NCBI GenBank assembly: GCA_014360755.1
Contig: JACIWX010000001.1
Span: forward strand, 672,441 to 719,218
DNA: 46,778 nucleotides
DNA from: Chloroflexota bacterium
GTDB lineage: Bacteria; Chloroflexota; Anaerolineae; UBA2200
Direction: 5' to 3'
The notes under the pieces: generated by a model
What the model was told of the DNA's origin: nothing
The model's database searches: none
The model's input: the letters and a program-made list of their open reading frames with translations, nothing else
Program-made: the position numbers and the translations under genes
Part shown: in pieces, positions 33,508 through 43,170 of the stretch
Layout of the letters: the number at the start of each line of letters is the position of its first letter
How positions within the stretch are numbered: position 1 is the first letter of the stretch

Positions 33508-34647
33508 TTATTCCAGCGGCAGTTTGTAAACGCGGTAGCGTTTGTAATTTTCCGCTCCGAAATGAGAAGCAAGCGTGGTCATCTTGTCGTTCTCCTCAGC
33601 CTGTAAGGAGAGGTCCACCCAGCGGAACCCCCGCGGCACACCGCATCTCGCCAACTCCAGCAGCATAAGCGCCTCGATGCCGCGCCCCTGGTACGGCTCT
33701 AGCACTCCTCCTATTTTCATGCTGATCTGATCGATGCGTCTCATGTACCACCAAGCCAGCAGTTTGTGCAGCCCATCCAAGCGCCCGTTGAGGTGGATAA
33801 GCACCTGGTTAAAATCGGGGAAGGCGATCAGGCAACCCACCGTTTTCCCATTCACTTCCCCAAACAGGACGAAATCCGGGTCTACGATGGGGCGCAACTC
33901 CTCGGCGAACTTGCGGATATCCTCATCCGTCCATGGGACGTGATCTGGCATCTGGCCAATCGTCGCATCATACAGCTCACGCACGTGTTGCAGTTCGTTG
34001 TCCCAGTCATCCAATCGCGCATGGCGGATTTTGATGTCGGTACGGCGCTGTGCCACTTTTTCCAGGCGCGCCAATCGCGGGGGCAGGCTGCCATTGGGCC
34101 CGATCACATCGGCTACCCGCAGGCGGCGGCAAAAGTCGTCGGCGTGTTTGACCATGCCGAAGCGTTCCACGAATTCCTTGTAGTACGGTGGATTGTGTGC
34201 GCAGAGCATCGGAGGCGGGCAATCCGCACCTTCGACCAGGATGCCGCGCTCTCGGTCGCGGTGGAAATTGATTGGCCCACGCAGTTCGCGCATACCGTGT
34301 TGGCGCACCCAATCGCGGGCGGCACGCAGCAAAGCCTCCGCTGCCTCATAATCGTTCAACACGTCGAAAAAGCCAAAGAAGCCCACTTTCTGCTGGAGGT
34401 ATTCATTGAAGCGGTGGTCAATGAAAGCCGCAATAGTGCCCACTAAGCCTTGCCCCCTGCGCGCGGTCAACAAGATCACATCTGCCCGTTGGAAAAAGGG
34501 GTTCCGCGCTGGATCCAATAGCTGCGCGCGCTCTTTGATGATCGGCGGCACCCAGTTCTTGTCGCCACGGTTGACGATCCACGGGAACATGACCATTTCT
34601 TGGCGCTCACGATCGGTCTTGACTTCTGCAATTTCTACTTTGGCCAT
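33508..34647 (-). CDS. GNAT-fold N-acetyltransferase-like protein
   Basis: A 379-residue protein of a family often annotated as GNAT acyltransferase. The start ATG follows AAAGGGC; the longer frame runs into degV. Recognisable parts are an N-terminal region (WIVNRGDKNWVPPIIKERAQLLDP NPFF) and a middle segment with REL-RGPINFHRDRERGIL. The C-terminal GNAT core shows FVLFGEVNGKTVGCLIAFPDFNQ and acetyl-CoA loop-like VLEPYQGRGIEALMLLEL. The acceptor is unknown. It is 20 bp upstream of lysA and 92 bp downstream of degV, so it may be co-transcribed. Confidence 0.8.
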   Translation of the reverse strand: MAKVEIAEVKTDRERQEMVMFPWIVNRGDKNWVPPIIKERAQLLDPARNPFFQRADVILLTARRGQGLVGTIAAFIDHRFNEYLQQKVGFFGFFDVLNDYEAAEALLRAARDWVRQHGMRELRGPINFHRDRERGILVEGADCPPPMLCAHNPPYYKEFVERFGMVKHADDFCRRLRVADVIGPNGSLPPRLARLEKVAQRRTDIKIRHARLDDWDNELQHVRELYDATIGQMPDHVPWTDEDIRKFAEELRPIVDPDFVLFGEVNGKTVGCLIAFPDFNQVLIHLNGRLDGLHKLLAWWYMRRIDQISMKIGGVLEPYQGRGIEALMLLELARCGVPRGFRWVDLSLQAEENDKMTTLASHFGAENYKRYRVYKLPLE

Positions 34648-34739
34648 TTCTGCCCTTTCTCGAGGATTTGTTATCAAGAGCATGGAAAGTGCTGTCATCG
34701 CCAGGCTGAGCGGCGTGTCTCGCGCTTGCCCCAACCTGG

Positions 34740-35591
34740 CTACTCCTCAGTATAGAAAGCAACCCCAATCACGCCCGGTCCTGTGTGTACCCCCAGGACA
34801 GGGCTGAGATCGAGCACATAGAGTTCTTGGCAAGGAAATCGCCTTTCGATTTCTTCCCTCAGCGCCATGGCTTCTTGCGGCACTTCTGCATGCACGATCG
34901 CCATGTGCACTCCTCGTGCTGTGCCAATCCGCTCTGCGACCACTTCTAACAGGCGCGTCAGCGCGCCCCGTTTTGTGCGCGTTTGTTCCAATACATCTAC
35001 CTGCCCATCGTGGAGATGCAGCAGTGGTTTGATGCTCAGCACAGAACCAAGCAGCCGCTTCGCCCCACCGATGCGTCCGCCTTTATGCAGGTATTCTAGA
35101 GTATCCACCACGAAAAGCACATTCATTCTGGGGATGAGTTTTTGCACGTGGGCGACAATTTCCGGCGCACTTGAGCCATTGGCAGCCATCCTCGCTGCTG
35201 CCAGAACCATAAACCCCAGCCCCATTGAAGTGGAGCGGGAATCCACAATGGAAATAGGGATGGACTCGCCCATCTGTGTTTTCGCCATGTGCGCGGATTC
35301 AATTGTCCCGCTCAAAGCCCCCGAAATATGAATGGAGACGATGCTTTCTGCTGACCGGCTTACCTCCTGGTATATCTGTACAAAGTCCCCTGCTGACGGC
35401 TGCGAGGTCGTGGGGAGCGTCTTGGATTCCCGTAACCTGCGATAGAATTCGTGCGGTGTGATATCCACCCGATCATGAAACACCTTCGCGCCGAAAAGGA
35501 TTTTCAACGGAATTATACGGATGTCCAACGCTTGTGCTAAATCGGGCGGGATGTCTGATGAACTATCGGTAATAATAGCGGCCTTAACCAT
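34740..35591 (-). CDS. DegV-family fatty-acid-binding protein
   Basis: A 283-residue cytosolic protein of the DegV/FakB family, which binds fatty acids for phosphorylation by FakA in bacteria that use it. It begins with the family text AAIITDSSSDIPP and has the TTSQPSAGDF loop, HISGALSGT, and the C-terminal SPVLGVHTGPGVIGVAFY signature. Length is normal, and the start follows AAGGAGG. It is 62 bp downstream of the winged-helix gene. No FakA partner is in the window. Confidence 0.93.
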   Translation of the reverse strand: MVKAAIITDSSSDIPPDLAQALDIRIIPLKILFGAKVFHDRVDITPHEFYRRLRESKTLPTTSQPSAGDFVQIYQEVSRSAESIVSIHISGALSGTIESAHMAKTQMGESIPISIVDSRSTSMGLGFMVLAAARMAANGSSAPEIVAHVQKLIPRMNVLFVVDTLEYLHKGGRIGGAKRLLGSVLSIKPLLHLHDGQVDVLEQTRTKRGALTRLLEVVAERIGTARGVHMAIVHAEVPQEAMALREEIERRFPCQELYVLDLSPVLGVHTGPGVIGVAFYTEE

Positions 35592-35653
35592 TTACGTTCA
35601 CCTCCTTGAATGTGTTTTTCCGTAAAAATCGAAAAAATTTCCCAAAAGAAAAA

Positions 35654-36370
35654 CTATCCTGTCTCGACCGGGAAACGCAGTGCAGCCATTACTTCGCGGG
35701 AAAAGCGCAACAGGCGCTGACGCGCTTCTTCATCCATCTGGCGCAGATAGGATTGGTACCGTTTCGTATACTCGGGCAGTTTGGATAGCCAGGAGGGCGT
35801 ATGGCGCAGTGCGTAGGAGAGGCCCAAGGCTACCCCTGGCAGCAGGTCTAAAACATCCAAGCCGATGGCTTCTGTGTCAATCATCTCTCTGAAGTTCCTC
35901 AATTCCTGGACGCGGCTGGACAATTGGCTACGGATGAACACAAGCGAGGCGGCTACCACTCGACCACAATAGGAGAAAGGATCTGCGCTTTCCGGAATGG
36001 CAGCCATCAGGTCCGCCAAAAGCCCTTCGTCACCGGGCAAGCCCTCTGTTGCCAACCGCGAGAGCACTTTTTCCTTCATGACTTCCCATTCCTTATCTTC
36101 ACCAGCCAGATGGCGGAAGGTGCGCAATGCCTTGCGTGTAGGTTTAAAGAGCACCATGGAGCGGCCTGGCCCAGCGTGGCGGTCAGCTAGGTGATATTCG
36201 GAAGAAACATAACCCTTTTGCTCCAACAGCCTAAGCATTTCATAAGCCGTTGAATTGGCAACGCCCAACGCTTGCGCCACCGTGGTGTAGTGGATGGGCT
36301 GCCGCCGATAACGGTAATACACATCGAACAGTTTTTCCAGAAATGTCCGCTGTCGGTTTGTAAGTGGCAT
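35654..36370 (-). CDS. Winged-helix transcriptional regulator, family unclear
   Basis: A 238-residue protein from the ATG at 36370 (AGGAG 9 nt upstream); an ATG-like extension to 36406 would start only about 3 nt after the predicted +1. Residues 5-75 form a winged helix (TNRQRTFLEKLFDVYYR; TTVAQALGVANSTAYEMLRLLEQKGYV; a wing PGRSMVLFKPT). The remaining 160 residues are helical and lack a recognised ligand domain. It is first in the series leading to degV, so it may regulate that unit. It has its own strong promoter next to the 680-bp repeat element. Confidence 0.75.
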   Translation of the reverse strand: MPLTNRQRTFLEKLFDVYYRYRRQPIHYTTVAQALGVANSTAYEMLRLLEQKGYVSSEYHLADRHAGPGRSMVLFKPTRKALRTFRHLAGEDKEWEVMKEKVLSRLATEGLPGDEGLLADLMAAIPESADPFSYCGRVVAASLVFIRSQLSSRVQELRNFREMIDTEAIGLDVLDLLPGVALGLSYALRHTPSWLSKLPEYTKRYQSYLRQMDEEARQRLLRFSREVMAALRFPVETG

Positions 36371-36415
36371 CTTTGCTCGCTCCTGTTTCCGAAGAAAACG
36401 AAACAATTCAACGCT

Positions 36416-36444
36416 ATGATAGCACTTTTCACGCGCTGTGTCAA
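36416..36444 (-). promoter_or_regulatory. Promoter of the winged-helix gene
   Basis: On the minus strand, TTGACA (36439-36444) and TATCAT (36416-36421) have a 17-bp spacer. The repeat element begins 16 bp upstream of this -35. Confidence 0.75.
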
Positions 36445-36460
36445 ATCAGCCGCTTGGTGG

Positions 36461-37140
36461 GGTGTAGTTCAGTTTGGGGGCAGAATATGGATAAGCGTGG
36501 ACGGTGGGTGGTCCACCCAGAGCAGTTTCACGCTTGGTGTAGACGGCGGACTGTGCTCCGCCTGGAACGGGATGGATTAGACCTGTCAGGTGTGTTTAAG
36601 ATCCCTGGAGCGTGGACGGCGGCGTTTGCCATTGAGCTTGCCAGGGATTTCAATCCCTGGCTGAAACAGTAAGCCCCCTGAAGGGGGCTGCTGCCAATCA
36701 CCAGTCGGCTTTAGCCGACTGGTCAGGTTTCAGCCAGGGAATTGATTCCCTGGCGGCATCTGTGCCTGGGCTCCCATGCCCAGGCGAGGTGGTCTCCTGT
36801 GTCACCCTAAGGCGAAGCCGAAGAGCCTGCCCTGAGTACAACGAAGGGGTCTTATGGAACTGAGGGAGATTCCTCGCCGCTACGCGGCTCAGAATGACAA
36901 TGGGAGAGCAGGTGCTCTCACGTTTGGCGTAGACGGCGGGTGGTCCACCTGGAGCAATCTCACGCTCGGCGTGGACCACAGTCCACGCAGGGTATAAGAT
37001 AGCCCCATCTACTTGAGGAGCGAATCCGTTCAATCCGTTCCCCAAATCTGCTGACAGTGATTGTTCTTGTCCAGACTTGGCTGCTTTTCATCCGCCTGAG
37101 GCCATGCAAGGCATTTCTTGCCCCGAAGTTGAACTACACC
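36461..37140. mobile_element. Composite repeat element with GGTGTAGTTCA terminal inverted repeats
   Basis: About 680 bp without a convincing gene. It starts GGTGTAGTTCA and ends TGAACTACACC, and the imperfect inverted ends extend over about 24 bp. CGCTTGGTG occurs directly outside both ends (36451-36459 and 37141-37149), a possible 9-bp target duplication; a third CGCTTGGTG lies inside at 36531. Inside are nested palindromes (GCCAGGGATTTCAATCCCTGGC, AAGCCCCCT/AGGGGGCT, ACCAGTCGGCT/AGCCGACTGGT; 36639-36754). From 36800 it contains the 342-bp block repeated inverted at 44039. It sits between two divergent promoters. Small open frames inside are not supported. Confidence 0.7.
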
Positions 37141-37141
37141 C
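36800..37141 (-). repeat. 342-bp inverted repeat, left copy
   Basis: It matches the reverse complement of 44039-44380 over the same 342-bp length, with about a dozen mismatches by eye and no indel seen. Both copies include GAAGAGCCTGCCCTGAG-type MITE sequence and end at GAACTACACCC facing inward. They bracket the genes at 37326-43926. Confidence 0.9.
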
Positions 37142-37156
37142 GCTTGGTGACAATGC

Positions 37157-37186
37157 TTGGAAATGAGAGCCACATTGTGCTATACT
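37157..37186 (+). promoter_or_regulatory. Promoter of the plus-strand glycosyltransferase pair
   Basis: TTGGAA (37157-37162) and TATACT (37181-37186) have an 18-bp spacer, 16 bp inside the repeat edge. The leader (37193-37325) carries a 12-bp direct repeat CAAGCCTACACT at 37240-37251 and 37287-37298. Confidence 0.6.
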
Positions 37187-37325
37187 AGCAGCAGAAGGCT
37201 TGTGCAGGCGTTGGATGAAGTCGCTGCTTTCGCGGTCGGCAAGCCTACACTAGCCTGCTCAGGGTTGGAGTGATGTCCAGCCTTGTCAAGCCTACACTTT
37301 GAACACGCTGTGCCCAGGAGGAGCT

Positions 37326-38948
37326 ATGACCTTTTGCGACTTTCAAGAAAGACGGTCAAAGCGAGCATTCCGCACCTATCCCGTTCTTCTTCTGATACTG
37401 CTTGCGTTATACGCACTTCTGGGCTGGTATTTCGTCAGATATGGTACGATTAATCACGACGAAGGCTGGTATCTGTATGCAGCCAGGCTAGTTTATGAAG
37501 GGAAGCACCCTTATATAGATTTCGCCTATTTCCAGTGCCCGCTTCTTCCATATATCTATGGCCTCCCGCAGAAAGTATTCGGGGGAGGAATCCTGATAGG
37601 TAGGCTGACCTCATTTGTCTTAGGACTGATAACGGTTCTGCTGGCAGCAAATCTGGCAAGACGCCTGGCTGGGGATATGGCGGCGGTTCTTGCGCTTGCT
37701 ATTTGTTGCACAACAGCCATCTTTTTCTGGGTGTTTTCCACGACGCGTACGGAACCGCTGGTCACCGCGCTGGCGATGATCTCGCTGTACTTTTTGTTGA
37801 CAGGTGGCAAGGAGCCATTGGCCAGCTTCCTCGCTTCCTCAGCGATGGTCTGGGCAGCGGCTACCCGGGTATCCTGTTTACCAGCAGCGGCCTGCGTCTT
37901 TGTCTTTGCACTCTATAAGAACCGTGCCCACAGGGCGAAAGCCGCTTTGATTTTCTTGCTTATATTGTTGCAGATTGTTATTCTATTGGGATTACCCCTC
38001 ATGCGATCTTCGGAACACGTGCTTTTCAATGTGTTCACTTCCCAATTGCAGCGGCATAGCCAACTAAAGGAAGCACCCGCGCTTCCTCCGCTTGTTTTCT
38101 GGGGGCACAGGCTGGCAGAGATGCTAGCTTATCTTGGGTGGTATTATCCCGCGCTGTTCCAGGCTGCCATCACAGTGGGAATTTTTGTTCTTTTGCAGTT
38201 GGGCATGCGAGGGCTGCAGCGCACTTTGCAGCAAAAGGGGCATTACTTGGCTCTTTTAGGTGTGGCTATTGTCCTCTATCTACCAAATGTGGCTGTGCCC
38301 GAGAATTTTCAGGCAGTGTACTTTGTGCCCTCTGCCTGTGCGCTCGCGGTACTTGTCAGTTGCGCACTGGCAGACTTGTACTACCGGTTCTCCCAGACAG
38401 CAACCGCTCATCTTGTGTTGGCTTCTACATTGGGTTTGCTGATTTTACAGAGTGTCTTTTTAACAGGGCTCAAGTCATATTATACAAGTTCGCCCTCACC
38501 TTTGCAGGAATTGGAACTAGTAGCGCGACGCGTAGCATCACTTGTCCCGCCCCACAAACAAGTTGCTACATTTGACACCTATGTGGCACTTGAAGCCAAC
38601 CGCATGGTTGCTCATGGGCTGGAGATGGATATGTTCGCTTTCTTCCCGCGTCTCTCGGACGAAGAAGCACAGCGCTATCATGTAGTGAACGATAATCTCT
38701 TGGCACAGATATTGCGCGACGAGCGAACAACCTGCGCCGTGTTTACTGACTTTGACTTGCGAATGCTCATCATCAGAGCATGGCCCTGGCAAGAATGGGA
38801 GGCACCAGGGCATCCATTGTCTGAAGAGGAACTGTTTGAACGGGTGCCTGCGCTCAAGGGTAGCTATAGACTTGACCGAATCTTTCCGCAATTTGGTCCT
38901 TTCGAGGACAATCTATACCTTTTGGTCAGAACAGACTCCGTGCAATAG
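37326..38948 (+). CDS. GT39-like membrane glycosyltransferase
   Basis: A 540-residue GT-C enzyme with its start ATG after AGGAGGAGCT. The first loop TINHDEGWYLYAARLVYEGKHPYIDF holds the acidic Asp-Glu motif typical of the family. About ten membrane helices follow up to residue 390, then a soluble C-terminal region of about 150 residues (VPPHKQVATFDTYVALE onwards). Unlike the 24-28 kb enzymes it lacks the shared YKVFVHL beta-domain. It is followed after 10 bp by the GT87-like gene, so the two are co-transcribed. It probably uses polyprenyl-phosphate sugar. Confidence 0.85.
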   Translation: MTFCDFQERRSKRAFRTYPVLLLILLALYALLGWYFVRYGTINHDEGWYLYAARLVYEGKHPYIDFAYFQCPLLPYIYGLPQKVFGGGILIGRLTSFVLGLITVLLAANLARRLAGDMAAVLALAICCTTAIFFWVFSTTRTEPLVTALAMISLYFLLTGGKEPLASFLASSAMVWAAATRVSCLPAAACVFVFALYKNRAHRAKAALIFLLILLQIVILLGLPLMRSSEHVLFNVFTSQLQRHSQLKEAPALPPLVFWGHRLAEMLAYLGWYYPALFQAAITVGIFVLLQLGMRGLQRTLQQKGHYLALLGVAIVLYLPNVAVPENFQAVYFVPSACALAVLVSCALADLYYRFSQTATAHLVLASTLGLLILQSVFLTGLKSYYTSSPSPLQELELVARRVASLVPPHKQVATFDTYVALEANRMVAHGLEMDMFAFFPRLSDEEAQRYHVVNDNLLAQILRDERTTCAVFTDFDLRMLIIRAWPWQEWEAPGHPLSEEELFERVPALKGSYRLDRIFPQFGPFEDNLYLLVRTDSVQ

Positions 38949-38958
38949 GAGTTGCAAA

Positions 38959-40299
38959 ATGGCTAATACAATTGCGTCCGAGCAGCCAAAAACATCGCCG
39001 CGCCAGCATGTATTGGCTCGGCTCCTCTATTCCCATTCCCCCACTGCACGGTGGGCGCGCCGCATTGCCACTGTGCTGGGCATCGCGCTTGGCTTGGCTT
39101 GCCTGCGGTACCCTATTGCGTTTTTGCAATCTCAGTGGATTTACCGTAAGGATTTCCTCCAAGAATATACACTGGCTAGAGCAGTGGCAGATAGAATGGA
39201 TCCTTATCTCCCAACCAAAGTGCTTGCCGCGCGTTATTTAGGCAGTCTCCCTCGCAGGGTTTTTCCCCACCCTACCCCTCACCCTCCACCGGTTGGGCTG
39301 CTGCTGGCACCCCTTGCTCTCTTTGACTATTCGACGGCCGCAGCGATCTGGCTGATAGTGGAGCTCATTTGCCTATGGCTTGCAGTATACCTCGTAGGTC
39401 GAACGTTGGATGGGCGGTTTTCTGCGCTGGCTACGTCAGGCACAGCTGCACTGCTTCTCTTCTGGCACCCCTTCTGGCAGGAATTGGCTTTGGGGCAATT
39501 GATGGTGCCCATACTGGCTTTGTTGGCAGGAGCCTGGCTGGCTCTGCGCAGGGGTCGCTTTCTGCTTGGAGGAGCGCTCATAGGCTTAGCCATCCTGCTT
39601 AAACCCGTCCCATGGCCTGTGTTATTGCTATTCGTATGGGGGAAAGATTGGAGTGCTCTATTCGGGGCTACCGCAGTTATTTTGATGGGGTATCTTGCTG
39701 CTGGCTTGGTCATCGGACTGGATAAGTTTGCGCGCTATTTCACGGCAGTGCTTCCTCTGGTTAACCAGATTTATCATGCCCATGCCTGGAACATTTCCGT
39801 TTTCAGCATCGGCTGGCGGTTCTTTGACGGCACGGGTTCAGCCGTGCTCGAGGGAATCGTAGCTCCTCCTGCCATCCACAGCGCAAGGGTCGCTCCCTTG
39901 GTTTCCGTAGCGTTGCCTTGCCTTGTGTTGCTCGCGGCTTGTTTTACGTTACGCAAGCAGCGAGCTCTGGAGACGTCCTTGGGCGTCATGCTGTGCATCA
40001 GCATCCTCGTCAGCCCCATTTCCTGGAACCACTATATGGTCCTGGCGGTAATCCCTGCTGCACAAGTTATCCACTGGCTGATACGCCATCACTTTCCATC
40101 GAAAGAGACCAATCTGGCGTTGATCGTGGCGGCGTTGCTCATCGTGGACTGGGGGCAGTTGACAATCTATTTAGCCGGGCCAGGGCCTGTGGTGGAAGGC
40201 GGAGTCGCAGTGCCGTTTGGCTTGTCCCTGCTGTCCTTGATGCCGGCGGTGGCGGTGGGAGCGCTGGCTTGCTTGCTGGCATCGCTGGAACCGGCATAG
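38959..40299 (+). CDS. GT87-family (DUF2029) membrane glycosyltransferase
   Basis: A 446-residue polytopic protein with AGGAG before the ATG; the longer frame overlaps the previous gene. Motifs are those of GT87 alpha-mannosyl/arabinosyl-type transferases: an early extracytoplasmic DFLQEYTLARAVADRMDPYLP with Asp, PPPVGLLLAPLALF, the ALGQLMVPILALLAGAWLALRRGR segment, and GLAILLKPVPW. About eleven membrane helices are present. It is coupled to the GT39-like gene (10-bp gap) and convergent with the next gene. Confidence 0.86.
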   Translation: MANTIASEQPKTSPRQHVLARLLYSHSPTARWARRIATVLGIALGLACLRYPIAFLQSQWIYRKDFLQEYTLARAVADRMDPYLPTKVLAARYLGSLPRRVFPHPTPHPPPVGLLLAPLALFDYSTAAAIWLIVELICLWLAVYLVGRTLDGRFSALATSGTAALLLFWHPFWQELALGQLMVPILALLAGAWLALRRGRFLLGGALIGLAILLKPVPWPVLLLFVWGKDWSALFGATAVILMGYLAAGLVIGLDKFARYFTAVLPLVNQIYHAHAWNISVFSIGWRFFDGTGSAVLEGIVAPPAIHSARVAPLVSVALPCLVLLAACFTLRKQRALETSLGVMLCISILVSPISWNHYMVLAVIPAAQVIHWLIRHHFPSKETNLALIVAALLIVDWGQLTIYLAGPGPVVEGGVAVPFGLSLLSLMPAVAVGALACLLASLEPA

Positions 40300-40343
40300 C
40301 CTGATACACGGCATCCCGCGAATCAACACGCTGCCCAACCTCG

Positions 40344-41909
40344 CTATGGCTTCTTCGCAAACAGGATCGAGATGTCATCCTCGTAGAGCAGCATCCATCC
40401 CGCTGCGTTCCGTGCATCCTCAATCAGGGCTTGGGCGTTCTTTTCCTTCGCCAACAGCAAATACTGGATGTCATATTTTGCCAAGCGCGCTTCCCAACGG
40501 TCATCGTGAAAAACCAGGATATAGTCCTGCGCAAAGGATAGAGGGTACAAGTGCACCCGGCCGTCAATAAAGGAACGTTGTTGTGGCCATAAGCGCCAGA
40601 TGAGGTAATCGCCATAGCACTGTGGGTGGAAGATGTTGCCCGTCAGATGGTGCGCAGCGATGTACTCCATAGCCCCAACGGGCGTGCCCTTCTCGACCAG
40701 TTCAGGCCTCAAGCGCTCCACCTTGAGGTGCATCCGCACCCACGGCGACAGCAGCACAGTAAACAAGATGAGGCAGATGAGTATCGCCCAGTTGAGCCCA
40801 TAGGCTTCTCCGCCTGTCTGGCGCTGCCTTAAGCGTTGCCGCAATGCCTCTAGGCGCGCAGGAAGGCGCACCCTTGCGTGGGAAAGCGGTATCTCCAAGT
40901 CAACGAGATGCCGCGCGAGCATTGGCGCCGCGATGAGCGCAAACCAAATGCCATTGCGGTTCGCCGCCAAGCCGAATATGGCAAAGACAAGGAACAGGCA
41001 CAGTTCTGTGAAACCCAATTTGCGCCGGCTGTAGAGGAAGGCCAGCAAGGTCAGGAAGAAGGGAGCAAAGAAGCACAATATGCCGCTCGGTTCCTTGATG
41101 TCCGGCACCTGCCACTCCGTGACAAGTTGCTGGGAGGCCGGGTCCACCTGCAATTGGCGCACATAGGCAAAGACACGATAGCCTTCTGGGTTGGCTAAAC
41201 ACGCCAGCACGGTGAAACCAAGAATCAGGGCGAGTTTGGCTAGCGCACGGTCGGTCAACGTATCCTCGCCAGGCGCAAACAGTGCCCGACGCAATGCTTC
41301 CGTTCCCCATATCAAGCCTAGCAAGCCAATTCCCAGGATAAAGGCACCGTGCAAATTGACCCACAGGAGCATCAGCAGGGGCAGTGCCCACAGGAAATCG
41401 CGGCGACGCTCACGGTATCCCCACAGAATCCAGTAGAACAGGGCAAAGAAGGCGAAAGAATAAACCTGGGGGCGGATATTGCTGTACCAGCCAAGGGTTA
41501 TGGCGGCAACCAGACTGCCCAGAGCAGCGATGCGCGGCTTGGCAGTTGCCTCCAGGGATAGGTGAAGAACGGGGAAAAAAGCCGCTAACAAGAGCACGGT
41601 ATTGAACGCGATCAGCAGGGGAAAGCCTCCCGCTCTGTACACCAGGTAATATAGCACCTCTCCCAACCAATTCTGGTGGATGAATGGCTTGCCTGCCTGA
41701 GTGAAGGAGAACAGGTCCACACGGGGAATCTGGCCTGTGGTAACGATCACCTCTCCCACCTTGAGATGCCACCAGAAATCGAGCATCCGCAGGGGATGCA
41801 TCAACCCCATCCAGGCAACGGCGATGGCTGGTATTGCCATCCACAGGTGCTCAAGGCGTAGCCGCGGTACGGTTACCCTTGCTGTCCATTGCGTCGTGTC
41901 GTGGCTCAT
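40344..41909 (-). CDS. GT-C-like polytopic membrane protein
   Basis: A 521-residue protein with a GGAGG ribosome binding site. The first loop MLDFWWHLKVGEVIVTTGQIPRVDLFSFTQAG...WLGEVLYYLV has a Asp-x-x-x-His pattern common to a group of GT-C membrane proteins of unknown substrate. About eleven helices fill residues 25-390, followed by a 120-residue soluble tail with GNIFHPQCYGDYLIWRLWPQQRSFIDGR. It is last of three minus-strand genes (25 bp after the GT87-like gene). I cannot name the reaction. Confidence 0.75.
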   Translation of the reverse strand: MSHDTTQWTARVTVPRLRLEHLWMAIPAIAVAWMGLMHPLRMLDFWWHLKVGEVIVTTGQIPRVDLFSFTQAGKPFIHQNWLGEVLYYLVYRAGGFPLLIAFNTVLLLAAFFPVLHLSLEATAKPRIAALGSLVAAITLGWYSNIRPQVYSFAFFALFYWILWGYRERRRDFLWALPLLMLLWVNLHGAFILGIGLLGLIWGTEALRRALFAPGEDTLTDRALAKLALILGFTVLACLANPEGYRVFAYVRQLQVDPASQQLVTEWQVPDIKEPSGILCFFAPFFLTLLAFLYSRRKLGFTELCLFLVFAIFGLAANRNGIWFALIAAPMLARHLVDLEIPLSHARVRLPARLEALRQRLRQRQTGGEAYGLNWAILICLILFTVLLSPWVRMHLKVERLRPELVEKGTPVGAMEYIAAHHLTGNIFHPQCYGDYLIWRLWPQQRSFIDGRVHLYPLSFAQDYILVFHDDRWEARLAKYDIQYLLLAKEKNAQALIEDARNAAGWMLLYEDDISILFAKKP

Positions 41910-41934
41910 TTTCCTCCATCACACAATCAGAGTC

Positions 41935-43089
41935 CTAGGCTGGCATTGGCTTTCTTTGTGTCCAAGCCAGCGTATACAACCCGGCCACTGCCAGTGGCAC
42001 CCACGCAAAGCAGTGATAATAGAGATTGGGGATGGACAATAGTAAGAAGAAGGTCAGATACACAAGTACCAAGCCACCACCTACTGCCCAGGCGCGCCAT
42101 TTTGTTAACTCTTTGTGCCATAACCAAGTCACCATCTGGATGATTGCAGGGAGCAGCACTACCAGGTCGAATGTAAAGCCATAAGGCGCCAGAGGGACGG
42201 AGGCGAGCAATGCGAGGTTCATTGCCGTCAGCCAGCCCTGTGAGTCAGCCGTTCGCAACAAGAAGGGTATCAAAGGCAGTGACAGAACACCGGCGAAACG
42301 CAGCAGGTTAGTGCCCCATAAGGCGTAGGCCAGGCTACCAAGAGTAGATGTGGAGTGCTGAAAGAAGGTATGGCTGCGGATCAGACGCAAATAAGCTGGT
42401 ACCCAGTCTGGGAAGAGGATCCACAGCACCAGAGTCGTAACCCACAGTGCAGCGACTATACCCCAAAAGACCTGCCAGCGACGATGGCGAATAGCCCACA
42501 GCACAGCTATGAACAGCACGAAGTACGTTATGTGCGGCTTAATGGTAGTCAAGAACAAGGCGACACCCGCCAGCTTATCTCGACCAGTATGCAGCCAATA
42601 GGCACTCAGCAACAATCCGACCAGGAGCAAACTTGAAATTTGTCCCATGTAGATCGTGACCAAGGACGCACCAAAATACAAGCCCGCCACTAGTGCCATG
42701 AGGGTGCTGCGTCGATCCAACGTTCCACTCAGCAATAGCCAGGCTAGCGCTGTCGCTGCCCCAATCAGGCAGAGATTACAAATTATCCAAACGTGTGTGG
42801 CAAGATCAAAGGGCAGCAGCCCAAGCGGCAATAAGAGTACCAGGAGCCAAGGTGGATTCCAGGAAGCAAGGGCTTGTCCTTCCTCTTGCATCCGCTCAGG
42901 ACGAGTCTCGGCTTCCATGATGAGCAAGGAGTTTAAATCAAAGGGATTTCCCCCCGTAGCCAACAAGCGAGAGGCAGACCAATAGATGAGAAAATCTCTC
43001 TCACCCATATTTGTTCGAGACACTACCATAATGATGGCTATGAAAAGAATTATCACGAGCAGTAAACGTCTTGTCTTGTCGGCAGTCAT
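41935..43089 (-). CDS. GT87-family (DUF2029) membrane glycosyltransferase
   Basis: A 384-residue protein from the ATG at 43089 with AGGTGA upstream; a GTG at 43101 is an alternative. The first loop GERDFLIYWSASRLLATGGNPFDL has the family Asp. SWNPPWLLVLLLPLGLLPF, IYMGQISSLLLVGLLLSAYWL and LTTIKPHITYFVLF follow in GT87 order, with about ten membrane helices. It lies between the lipoprotein gene and the GT-C-like gene in one minus-strand unit. Confidence 0.86.
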   Translation of the reverse strand: MTADKTRRLLLVIILFIAIIMVVSRTNMGERDFLIYWSASRLLATGGNPFDLNSLLIMEAETRPERMQEEGQALASWNPPWLLVLLLPLGLLPFDLATHVWIICNLCLIGAATALAWLLLSGTLDRRSTLMALVAGLYFGASLVTIYMGQISSLLLVGLLLSAYWLHTGRDKLAGVALFLTTIKPHITYFVLFIAVLWAIRHRRWQVFWGIVAALWVTTLVLWILFPDWVPAYLRLIRSHTFFQHSTSTLGSLAYALWGTNLLRFAGVLSLPLIPFLLRTADSQGWLTAMNLALLASVPLAPYGFTFDLVVLLPAIIQMVTWLWHKELTKWRAWAVGGGLVLVYLTFFLLLSIPNLYYHCFAWVPLAVAGLYTLAWTQRKPMPA

Positions 43090-43170
43090 GTTATTCGTCA
43101 CCTGCTCCTGTGGTCAGAAATCACAGTCAGGAATTATGGTCCTGCCTTAGGAACCAACCTTGCCAGTCAA

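Noticed and set aside
36698..37045. 115-aa open frame, matched by a similar 113-aa frame at 44135-44476
   Set aside because: Both lie inside the inverted repeats and translate repeat DNA. The similarity comes from the repeat, and there is no ribosome binding site or family match.
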